Shown: positions 34,974 to 42,917 of the stretch, piece after piece | Position numbering within the stretch: position 1 is the first letter of the stretch | How the letters are laid out: each line of letters starts with the position of its first letter | Assembly (NCBI GenBank): GCA_963764235.1 | Contig: CAVXRO010000003.1 | Location: 62,001-126,000 of the forward strand | Direction: 5' to 3' | Length of the DNA: 64,000 nucleotides | From: DATFVA01 sp963764235 | Lineage (GTDB): Bacteria; Bacteroidota; Ignavibacteria; Ignavibacteriales; Ignavibacteriaceae | Notes under the pieces: generated by a model | Told to the model about the DNA's origin: nothing | The model's input: the letters and a program-made list of their open reading frames with translations, nothing else | Databases searched by the model: none | Translations under genes and position numbers: made by a program

Positions 34974-34988
34974 TGGCACGTTTATAGC
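34974..34988 (+). promoter_or_regulatory. Sigma54 (-24/-12) promoter for the receiver protein gene
   Basis: TGGCACGTTTATAGC matches TGGCACG-N4-TTGC with one mismatch in the -12 element and exact GG-N10-GC spacing. Transcription would start near 35000, about 43 bases before the ATG at 35043. It lies directly downstream of an NtrC-family activator gene. Confidence 0.7.
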
Positions 34989-35042
34989 CTGTCCAAACCA
35001 ACCCCGCGGCGCGGGACTCTGAAATTTTATAAGAAATAGTTA

Positions 35043-35396
35043 ATGAAGAACGTATTATTTTATAGTCACGATTTTAACCTCTGCTACAGCCTTCTCATGT
35101 ACCTGCAGGAATCGTATTCGGTAACTGCAACCACTAACCTGAAGGCGATAGGAGCATTCACAGGTTCGTCTGATTTCGACCTGATCATCCTGGATGATGC
35201 CCCCAATAAAGAGATCCTCGAGCTATGCAGAGACCTGAAAGTAATGAAACCTGATGTCCCGGTAATCATAACTTATGTTTTTGATAAGCAGACTAAGGAC
35301 ATTGAACCCTCGCTGCGCCCTTATGTAACCTCTATATTCTACAAGCCGTATGACCTGAATGAGGTCACCATGAAAATGGCCTCCTTAATGGTCTGA
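35043..35396 (+). CDS. Stand-alone receiver-domain protein
   Basis: The 117-residue protein is a single CheY-like domain without an output domain. The beta3 end DLIILDDAPN carries a candidate phospho-acceptor Asp51, and the conserved Lys is in SIFYKPYDL. The acidic pocket at the end of beta1 is degenerate (VLFYSHDF, one Asp where two are usual), so phosphorylation may be weak or absent. It sits behind a sigma54-type promoter and after an NtrC-family system, suggesting a feedback or relay role for that pathway (inference). Confidence 0.75.
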   Translation: MKNVLFYSHDFNLCYSLLMYLQESYSVTATTNLKAIGAFTGSSDFDLIILDDAPNKEILELCRDLKVMKPDVPVIITYVFDKQTKDIEPSLRPYVTSIFYKPYDLNEVTMKMASLMV

Positions 35397-35695
35397 TTGA
35401 TCTTTTTAACTCCTAAGTGCACTATTTGTGAGCTCTGCACATATTATTACTAGTTAGCCGCATTCGTTTTCCCTGGTATTTTCTTCGTTATACAACCAGA
35501 AAGAAGCTTTTCGGGGGTTAAACTCCTCATTTTTTCCATTCTACAATTTGCGAAGCCCCTTCCGGCAGTCTCCCATTCCTGAGAATAAAATCACAAATAT
35601 GTTCAATTTTTCAACTATTTACAGCTTTTAAATTATGGTATTATGTTTGAGTAAAGACAACGAATAAACGTAACTCATTTAAGGATATTGATAAA
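35397..35695. other. Gene-free stretch before the cytochrome block
   Basis: No supportable coding frame in 299 bases. The only promoter-like element is TATGTTTG at 35642-35649, which fits the TAnnTTTG -7 box, though no clear -33 TTG stands at the right distance. It would drive the 25-codon frame at 35696 and perhaps the cytochrome genes. Confidence 0.4.
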
Positions 35696-35773
35696 ATGAA
35701 AAATATTGTACTCTATTTGCTCTTTATAATGTCGATAATTGCTTTATTCGGATTCGCATTCTCAATGGCGTGA
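35696..35773 (+). CDS. Possible 25-residue membrane peptide
   Basis: A short frame from ATG 35696 to TGA 35771 encodes one likely transmembrane helix (NIVLYLLFIMSIIALFGFAF) with a Lys near the start. AAGGATATTGATAAA before the ATG could be a weak ribosome-binding site, and a TATGTTTG box lies 47 bases upstream. Single-span peptides often accompany respiratory complexes, and this one precedes a multiheme cytochrome gene by 90 bases. Evidence is thin: such a frame could arise by chance. Confidence 0.35.
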   Translation: MKNIVLYLLFIMSIIALFGFAFSMA

Positions 35774-35862
35774 TTATTTTATTCAAGTAAATGAGTGTTC
35801 TTAAAATTACTTTAAACGATACGCAGCCAGGCTGCAGATTAAATAACTGAGCTGATACAGAG

Positions 35863-38038
35863 ATGAAGACGTTCCTATCCAGATTTACTGCCGTCAAGTT
35901 GTTCTTTTTTATTATTGTCAGTTTATTCTTTACAGCGGTACCCGTTAACGCTCAATCCAACGATGACTGTCTGATGTGTCATAGCGACGACACTATGACC
36001 ATGGAAAAAAACGGAAAGGAAGTATCCCTTTACGTAAATCAGGATACCTTCCAGCACTCAGTTCACGGAAAATTAAAATGCGTATCGTGTCACGTCGGAT
36101 TTGATCCTGAGGAAGTTCCTCATAAAGAAAATATTCAGCCGATAAACTGCCTCACCTGTCATACAGATGCAAAGGTTATCCATAAATTCCATCCGCAGAT
36201 GGTGAAGGCAAACGGGACGAACGGAACCCCGGATATATCCTGCAAGAATTGCCACGGCACCCATAGTGTGTCGTCGATTTCGGATCCGGCCGCTAAATGG
36301 AACAAAAAGAATTTAGTTGAATCCTGCGGCAATTGCCACAAGGAAGCAAAAGATAAATATGTTCTTTCAGGAACATGGAAAAGGTTTTGCGGAAGGTGTT
36401 GAAGGAGCGCCCAATTGTATATCCTGTCACCAAAGCTCGATAGTATCTGTAAACAAAGGTAAAAACTCCCTTCAAACAAAGCTAAACCAGCAGAAACTCT
36501 GCCTGTCATGTCATCTCGACGATCCTAAGATCCGGGCCAAGACAACACCTTCCGCAGGTTTTATAATGGCTTACGAACAGAGTGTCCATGGAATGGCACT
36601 CTCGCGTGGAAACGCAGAAGCCCCAAGCTGTACAAATTGTCACAATCATCACGATATTGAAGCTCCCACATCGGATAATTCATCCATCAACAAGTTTAAT
36701 ATTCCCTTTACCTGCGGTAAATGTCATACTGAGATCTCCGCGCAGTACAGGGAAAGTATACACGGTACTGCACTTCTGCAGAAAGGCGTAACAGACGCGC
36801 CATCGTGCACCGACTGCCACGGAGAACATGACATTCTTAAACATACTGATCCCAATGCACCTATTGCATACCAGAATCTTGCATCACAGGTTTGCTCTCC
36901 CTGTCATAGCTCGGTAAGACTGTCAGAGAAATACGGCATACCTTCAGAGAGATTTAAGACTTACGTTGACAGCTACCACGGACTTGCCCTTAAGGGCGGG
37001 TCAACCGTAGTTGCAAACTGCGCAAGCTGCCACGGCGTTCACAACATTAAGCCGTCAAGCGATCCGACATCTATGACTAACAAAGCCAATCTGGCGAAGA
37101 CCTGCGGTACCTGTCATCCCGGCGCAAACCAGAACTTCGCAAAGGGCAAGATCCATTTAATAATGACCAAACAGGATGAACCTGTTCTCTACTGGATCGC
37201 CACTATCTATATTATCCTCATAGTCACAACTATAGGTTTTATGCTCCTGCATAACATCTTCGATTTTATCAAGAAGGCTAAGCTCAAAAAGATGAGACAG
37301 AGAGGACTAATTAAAGAAGAGAAGCATGGTCACGCACTTTACCTGAGAATGACCGTTAACGAGCGCGTCCAGCATGTTGCCCTGCTTGTCAGCTTCCTTA
37401 CTCTGGTTGTCACAGGCTTCATGCTCAAATTCCCGGATTCCTGGTGGGTATCTCATATAAGAGATCTGAACAGCGATGCGTTTGAATACCGCAGCATACT
37501 TCACAGAATAGCGGCTGTTGTTATGGTGGCTGCAAGTCTCTACCACGTTTATTACATATCATTCACGCAGCGCGGGCGGCAGCTTGTGAAAGACCTCCTC
37601 CCAATCCTGCAGGATGCAAAAGATGCAATCGCGGTTGCTAAATACAACCTCGGGATTTCAAATGTGAAACCGAAACTCGACCGATTCAGTTACGTTGAGA
37701 AAGCTGAATACTGGGCCCTCGTCTGGGGAACCATAGTAATGTCAATTACCGGTTTCATTTTGTGGTTTGATAATACATTTATTGGATTACTTACAAAACT
37801 CGGATGGGATGTAGCACGAACTGTTCACTACTATGAAGCATGGCTTGCCTTTCTCGCGATTGTTGTATGGCACTTCTATTTTGTGATCTTCAATCCCGAA
37901 ATCTACCCCATGAACCTTGCATGGCTCAAGGGAACTATCTCTGAAGAAGAAATGGCTGAAGAGCATCCTAAAGAGCTCGAAAGACTTAAAGAAGGAGAGA
38001 GTCAGCCTGATGAAGAACAAGTGTCAGCTGAAAAATGA
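35863..38038 (+). CDS. 13-heme cytochrome c fused to a b-type cytochrome membrane domain, one frameshift
   Basis: About 725 residues in two frames; one extra A near 36372 (GGAACATGG) interrupts SG-HGKGFAEGVEGAP. After a signal peptide (LFFFIIVSLFFTAVPVNAQ) come 13 CXXCH heme sites (CLMCH, CVSCH, CLTCH, CKNCH, CGNCH before the break; CISCH, CLSCH, CTNCH, CGKCH, CTDCH, CSPCH, CASCH, CGTCH after). A first membrane span (WIATIYIILIVTTIGFMLLH) leads into a cytochrome b561-like region with several spans and histidines (LHRIAAVVMVAASLYHVYYI; VHYYEAWLAFLAIVVWHFYF). The fusion would link the quinone pool to periplasmic heme chains. The next gene begins 6 bases on in the same block. The direction of electron flow is unknown. 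Confidence 0.85.
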
Positions 38039-38077
38039 TTTTTTATGATAACTGCAGATTATGTGCGGGAAATTACT

Positions 38078-40090
38078 ATGTCGTACCGGAAAATTACCTC
38101 TGAACTATTATTTATAACCTTAATATTCCTGCTTTCATCATTCACTCCTCTTAAGGCGCAGTCGAATGATGACTGTCTTATGTGCCACGCCGACAACACC
38201 CTGAAGGGCACAAAGTACGGGCACTCTTTCTCTGTCTTTGTGGACGAGAAAAAGCTCGGCAAGTCGGTGCACGCCGATGTTGAATGCATAATGTGCCATC
38301 AGGACCTTGAGGGAACCGAGTTCCCTCATACCGAAGATGTTCAGCCGGCGAAATGCGATGCCTGCCACGAGGATATTCAGGCACACTACGATAAGAGTCT
38401 TCACGGTAAGGCCAAGGCAAGACATGACAACCTGGCCCCGACCTGCCAGACCTGTCACGGTTCACACGATATTATCCCTGTAAAGAATCCTAAATCAAAT
38501 GTCGCACCCATAAATGTTCCTTACCTCTGCGGAAAGTGCCACAAGGAAGGGTCGCCGGTACAGCTTCAGAGGAATATACCTGAAACCCACATACTCGAGA
38601 ACTACTCTGAAAGTATGCATGGCGAAGGTCTATTGAAAAAAGGATTGACAGTAGCGGCAACCTGCGTATCCTGCCATACTCCCCACGATATACTTCCCCA
38701 TACCGATCCCAAATCCTCCATCGCGAGGAGAAATATTGCCGCCACCTGCTCCAAATGTCATGGTGAAATTGAACTGGTGCACAGGAAGGTTATTAAAGGA
38801 GCATTATGGGAGAAAGAAGCAAATGTGCTGCCGGCATGCGTCGACTGCCATCAGCCGCACAAGGCAAGAAAAGTTTTCTACGACCAGGGAATGGCCGATA
38901 GCGACTGTCTCACCTGCCACGCCAAACAAGACCTCAAATCAACTGAAGACGGAAGATCTCTCTACGTAAATTATGACGAGGTTAAGGGTTCAATGCATAC
39001 TCAGATAGCGTGCAGCCAATGCCACTCGGAGGTAAATACCTCGCACGTGAGACCATGCGACAGCATAACGCAGAAAGTCGACTGCTCCAAATGCCACGAA
39101 GCTGTGGGACAGGAATACGCAACGAGTACGCACGGTCAGCTATTTGCCAAAAATGATCTTAACGCGCCAACCTGTACTGAATGCCACGGCGGCCACGGAG
39201 TTCTTGGAAGAAGAAATTCGAAATCGCCTACTTTCCCTACCAATATACCATACCTCTGCGCGAAGTGCCACCGTGACGGTGAGGAAGCGGCGGTCAGATA
39301 CCTGGGCACCGAAAAAGACATTATAAGTCATTATGTTGAAAGTATTCACGGCAAGGGACTGATGAAGAGCGGTCTTACTGTTACTGCTACATGCACCGAC
39401 TGTCATACCGCCCACCATGAACTGCCCCATACCGACAGTACATCCAGCATTTTCCCCGGCAATATCGCAAACACCTGCGGAAACTGTCACTTCGGTATAG
39501 AGGAAAGCTTTAACAAGAGCGTTCACTCGCCTCTGGTTACAAAAACAAATAAAAAGCTCCCTGTGTGCAACACCTGTCATACCGCCCATACTATTAAAAG
39601 GACAGACCTTTCGGGATTCAGAATGGAAATCATGAATACCTGCGGTAACTGCCACGAGGAAATCGCCAAAACTTATTTCGATACCTATCACGGAAAAGTT
39701 TCCCAGCTCGGATATTCGAAAACGGCAAAGTGCTACGACTGCCACGGTGCGCACGACATACTTCCTGTAACAGACCCCCGGTCGCACCTCAGCAGGGATA
39801 ACGTACTTAAGACCTGTCAGAAGTGCCACGAAACAGCAACACGCCAGTTCGCGGGATATTTCACGCACGCCACGCACCACGATCCTGAAAAATACCCCTG
39901 GCTGTTCTGGTCGTTCTGGGGAATGACAGGACTGCTTGTAGGAACATTCTTCATAGCCGGAATTCACACGCTGCTGTGGCTGCCACGCTCACTCCAGTAC
40001 AGGAGACAGCTTAAAAAGAGACTGGCAGATGCTGAGAAGGCCGAGAATGAACAGAATAACCCGGCAAACAAAGATAATCCTGAGAGTTGA
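38078..40090 (+). CDS. 19-heme cytochrome c, C-terminally membrane-anchored
   Basis: From the ATG at 38078 the protein has 670 residues: signal peptide (LLFITLIFLLSSFTPLKAQ), 19 CXXCH sites from CLMCH to CQKCH, and one C-terminal span (FWGMTGLLVGTFFIAGIHTL). Its start AQSNDDCLMCHADNT nearly repeats that of the preceding gene (AQSNDDCLMCHSDDT), so the two heme regions are paralogous, but this one has more hemes and lacks the b-type domain. Internal blocks such as SMHGEGLLKKGLTV / SIHGKGLMKSGLTV show duplication within the protein. It probably forms a periplasmic electron wire with the b-type subunit encoded next. Confidence 0.9.
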   Translation: MSYRKITSELLFITLIFLLSSFTPLKAQSNDDCLMCHADNTLKGTKYGHSFSVFVDEKKLGKSVHADVECIMCHQDLEGTEFPHTEDVQPAKCDACHEDIQAHYDKSLHGKAKARHDNLAPTCQTCHGSHDIIPVKNPKSNVAPINVPYLCGKCHKEGSPVQLQRNIPETHILENYSESMHGEGLLKKGLTVAATCVSCHTPHDILPHTDPKSSIARRNIAATCSKCHGEIELVHRKVIKGALWEKEANVLPACVDCHQPHKARKVFYDQGMADSDCLTCHAKQDLKSTEDGRSLYVNYDEVKGSMHTQIACSQCHSEVNTSHVRPCDSITQKVDCSKCHEAVGQEYATSTHGQLFAKNDLNAPTCTECHGGHGVLGRRNSKSPTFPTNIPYLCAKCHRDGEEAAVRYLGTEKDIISHYVESIHGKGLMKSGLTVTATCTDCHTAHHELPHTDSTSSIFPGNIANTCGNCHFGIEESFNKSVHSPLVTKTNKKLPVCNTCHTAHTIKRTDLSGFRMEIMNTCGNCHEEIAKTYFDTYHGKVSQLGYSKTAKCYDCHGAHDILPVTDPRSHLSRDNVLKTCQKCHETATRQFAGYFTHATHHDPEKYPWLFWSFWGMTGLLVGTFFIAGIHTLLWLPRSLQYRRQLKKRLADAEKAENEQNNPANKDNPES

Positions 40091-40122
40091 ATATGAATGG
40101 TATAAAGAACGGAGAGGGTAAA

Positions 40123-40944
40123 ATGCAGTATCAGAGGTTTACAAGATTAAACCGTGTTCTGCACATACTTATGATCGTCAGCTTCCTTAGTCTTGCCCTT
40201 ACAGGAATGACGCTGAAATTTTCTTATACCGGCTGGGCAAAAGTACTCTCGCATATGCTCGGAGGGTTTGAGAGTGCCGGCTTCATACACAGGTTCGCCG
40301 CAGTTATTATGTTCGGCGTTTTCGTCACCCACATAACAGACCTATTCATCCAGAAGAAGAAGGAACACAAATCATTCTTCAGGATGATCTTCGATCCGAA
40401 GGGACTTATGTTCAACAAAAAGGACTGGCAGGATTTTACCGGTTCGATGAAATGGTTCCTCGGTATGGGTGAAAGACCGGAATACGGCAGATGGACCTAC
40501 TGGGAAAAATTCGACTACTTTGCAGTCTTCTGGGGAATATTTGTAATCGGTTCAACAGGACTCTCATTATGGATGCCCGAATTCTTCACAAGGTTCTTCC
40601 CGGGCTGGTTCATTAATGTAGCAACCATCATTCATAGTGATGAAGCGCTGCTTGCAACCGGTTTCATCTTCACCGTCCATTTTTTCAATACTCACCTGAG
40701 ACCCGAGAAATTTCCCATGGATATTGTTATATTTTCGGGTCGAATGCCCGTAGAAGAGTTAAAATTAGACAGACCTGAAGAATACGGTAAGCTGCAGAGC
40801 GCCGGAACACTCAATCAATTCATGGTTGAACCTTATCCGCCTATCGTTATAAGAGCGATAAAGATATTCGGATGGATTGCTTTATCGACGGGGTTTAGTA
40901 TTATTGTATGGATAATTTATGCAATGATCTTCGCCTATAAATAA
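40123..40944 (+). CDS. b-type cytochrome membrane subunit
   Basis: A cytochrome b561 / formate-dehydrogenase-gamma-like protein of 273 residues. Four or more spans carry candidate heme ligands: RLNRVLHILMIVSFL, GFIHRFAAVIMFGVFVTHI, and HSDEALLATGFIFTVHFF. I favour the ATG at 40123 because GGAGAGG lies at a good distance; an ATG at 40093 in frame is possible and would overlap less well. It resembles the membrane domain fused to the 13-heme protein upstream, so this operon has both a fused and a split version. It likely exchanges electrons between menaquinol and the multiheme subunits. Confidence 0.82.
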   Translation: MQYQRFTRLNRVLHILMIVSFLSLALTGMTLKFSYTGWAKVLSHMLGGFESAGFIHRFAAVIMFGVFVTHITDLFIQKKKEHKSFFRMIFDPKGLMFNKKDWQDFTGSMKWFLGMGERPEYGRWTYWEKFDYFAVFWGIFVIGSTGLSLWMPEFFTRFFPGWFINVATIIHSDEALLATGFIFTVHFFNTHLRPEKFPMDIVIFSGRMPVEELKLDRPEEYGKLQSAGTLNQFMVEPYPPIVIRAIKIFGWIALSTGFSIIVWIIYAMIFAYK

Positions 40945-40965
40945 TATATAAATCATCGAGGTACT

Positions 40966-42456
40966 ATGAAAAACAAACGCTTCCCCGATACCTTTTATAA
41001 TACCACTACACTTGTAGGCACTGCGCTTGCACTGCTTAGTTTTGGTCTCATTCTTTTCCTTACAGTTATCGAAGCTTTTTCCACAGATACTAATGCATAT
41101 GCGGGTATTGTTACCTTCATAATACTCCCTGCGTTTCTGATACTGGGACTTATACTCATAGCCGCCGGTATATGGAATGCGCGGAAGAGAAAACATGCGG
41201 GCACGTTCGAAGAAAGAAGTCTGCCCAGGCTCGACCTGAATGATCCCAGACAAAGAAGATCATTCCTCATATTTTTTTCCGGTACAATTTTACTTCTTTT
41301 CTTTACCGCGTTCGGAAGTTTCAAAGCGTACGAGTACACAGAGACCGATCAGTTCTGCGGAACTATTTGTCATAAGGTAATGAATCCCGAGTACACCGCC
41401 TACAAGAACTCCCCTCACTCCAGGGTAGGCTGCGTGCAGTGTCATATCGGCTCGGGAGCGGGATGGTTTGTTAAATCGAAGATATCAGGTTCCTACCAGG
41501 TTTATTCTGTTTTATTTAATAAGTATTCAAAGCCGATACCAACGCCGATCTGGAATCTGCGTCCTGCCCAGGGAACCTGCGAGCAGTGTCACTGGCCGAG
41601 AAACTTCTTTGCCGAGAAGAAGGTTGATTTCAATTACTACCTCTCCGATGAACAGAACACGCATTCTAAAGTTACAATGCTCCTTAAGGTCGGCGGCGGA
41701 AACAGCATACTCGCCAAGCAGACGGGCATCCACTGGCATATGAATATAGATAATGAAGTAACCTATCTTGCGGCCGACTCATCACGACAGGTCATAAACT
41801 GGGTAAGGGCGAAAAACAGGGAAACAGGTAAGGTTACCACCTATAGTAAGGGCGATGTTAAGTTTGACGAAAAGAAGATGACGGACGAGGGCCTACTGAG
41901 GAAGATGGACTGTATCGACTGCCACAACCGTCCTTCGCACATATACAACCAGCCTAACAGGATGGTCAATGTATTTATGTCTATAGACAAGATCGACACT
42001 ACACTGCCGTATATAAAGAGCACAGCCGTAGAAGCCCTCGAGCAGTCCTACACCGATAAAGAAGTTGCACTCGACAGCATCAGCATACACGTTAAAGAAT
42101 TCTACGCACAGTATTATCCCGACGCGAACCAGGATAAGATAGATAAGAGTATACGGACAATACAAGAGATCTACAAAAACAATTTCTTCCCTTCAATGAA
42201 TGTCAGTTGGAAGAAATATCCCAACAATATCGGGCATATGTACTACAGCGGATGCTTCAGGTGCCACGACGGCGAACATAAAGATGAAAAGGGGAATGTA
42301 CTATCGAAAGACTGCAATCTCTGCCACACAATCATTGCTCAGACAATCAACGATACCACGATGGTTAAGCTTGACGGACTGTCATTCCGGCACCCGATAG
42401 ACCTCGGCGAAGATATCCAGGATCTGACGTGTACGGACTGCCACGGAATAGAGTAG
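40966..42456 (+). CDS. NapC/NirT-like seven-heme membrane cytochrome c
   Basis: A 496-residue protein with N-terminal spans (TLVGTALALLSFGLILFLTV; IILPAFLILGLILIAAGIW), a third span (FLIFFSGTILLLFFTAFGSF), and a heme domain. The first heme site is CGTICH, a CX3CH variant, followed by CVQCH, CEQCH, CIDCH, CFRCH, CNLCH and CTDCH. SPHSRVGCVQCHIGSGAGWF and CEQCHWPRNFF are hallmarks of NapC/NirT-type quinol dehydrogenases, which pass electrons from menaquinol to periplasmic partners. Longer than canonical four-heme NapC (about 200), it belongs to the extended group common in metal- and nitrogen-respiring bacteria. It closes the cytochrome block. Confidence 0.87.
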   Translation: MKNKRFPDTFYNTTTLVGTALALLSFGLILFLTVIEAFSTDTNAYAGIVTFIILPAFLILGLILIAAGIWNARKRKHAGTFEERSLPRLDLNDPRQRRSFLIFFSGTILLLFFTAFGSFKAYEYTETDQFCGTICHKVMNPEYTAYKNSPHSRVGCVQCHIGSGAGWFVKSKISGSYQVYSVLFNKYSKPIPTPIWNLRPAQGTCEQCHWPRNFFAEKKVDFNYYLSDEQNTHSKVTMLLKVGGGNSILAKQTGIHWHMNIDNEVTYLAADSSRQVINWVRAKNRETGKVTTYSKGDVKFDEKKMTDEGLLRKMDCIDCHNRPSHIYNQPNRMVNVFMSIDKIDTTLPYIKSTAVEALEQSYTDKEVALDSISIHVKEFYAQYYPDANQDKIDKSIRTIQEIYKNNFFPSMNVSWKKYPNNIGHMYYSGCFRCHDGEHKDEKGNVLSKDCNLCHTIIAQTINDTTMVKLDGLSFRHPIDLGEDIQDLTCTDCHGIE

Positions 42457-42457
42457 A

Positions 42458-42484
42458 GCAGGGGGCATAGAGTAGAGGGCATAG
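42458..42484. repeat. Left arm of inverted repeat around four-helix-bundle gene A
   Basis: This 27-base arm, starting GCAGGGGGCATAG, matches the reverse complement of 42887-42913 at 20 of 27 positions. Both arms consist of drifting words such as AGGGCAT and AGAGCGG with 7-base spacing; the word array extends on to about 42505. Confidence 0.7.
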
Positions 42485-42520
42485 AGCGGAGGGTAGAGGG
42501 TATTAGTAAAAGGAGGAAAC

Positions 42521-42877
42521 ATGGTAAAGTTCAGATTTCAAGATCTTGAAATTTGGAAACTTGCAATTGATATTGCAGATCAGCTTTTCGATATTGCTGA
42601 TATTCTAGAACAAAAAAAATTATATAGATTTGCGGAACAATTAAGGGGTGCAGGAATGTCAATGTCTAATAATATTGCAGAAGGATCGGGTTCAGTTTCT
42701 AAAAAAGAATTCTATCAATTCCTCAATATTGCCCGCAGGTCTACATTTGAAAATGCAAATATTCTGATCGTTATAGAAAAACGAAATCTAATCAATCCAC
42801 AATGTCTGGAGTCTATATTAGGATCTCTGGATATGCTCTGCAGGAAGATTTATAGATTTCAGAAATCACTTCAATAA
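42521..42877 (+). CDS. Four-helix bundle protein (S23 / 23S rRNA intervening-sequence type), copy A
   Basis: The 118-residue protein starts FRFQDLEIWKLAIDIADQLF and contains RFAEQLRGAGMSMSNNIAEG, then SKKEFYQFLNIARRSTFE, the signature of the S23/four-helix-bundle family. It has an excellent ribosome-binding site (AAGGAGGAAAC). These proteins were first seen in intervening sequences inside 23S rRNA genes and in diversity-generating retroelements (Avd), where they bind nucleic acid; free-standing copies are widespread and unexplained. This copy lies between 27-base inverted repeats (42458-42484 and 42887-42913). A second, diverged copy is at 45600. Confidence 0.88.
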   Translation: MVKFRFQDLEIWKLAIDIADQLFDIADILEQKKLYRFAEQLRGAGMSMSNNIAEGSGSVSKKEFYQFLNIARRSTFENANILIVIEKRNLINPQCLESILGSLDMLCRKIYRFQKSLQ

Positions 42878-42886
42878 CAGGTTGTC

Positions 42887-42913
42887 CTATGCCCTTTGCG
42901 CTTGCCCCTCTGC
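42887..42913. repeat. Right arm of inverted repeat around four-helix-bundle gene A
   Basis: CTATGCCCTTTGCGCTTGCC and the following bases are complementary to the left arm at 42458. Together the arms could pair across the gene in RNA or mark the ends of a mobile unit. The arm begins 9 bases after the stop codon and ends 4 bases before the next gene's stop codon. Confidence 0.7.
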
Positions 42914-42917
42914 ACCT

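Noticed and set aside
38045..40090. Cys/Val-rich frame of 275 codons at 39140-39967 on the minus strand
   Set aside because: It is antisense to the CXXCH-rich cytochrome, and the plus-strand heme motifs settle the coding strand.
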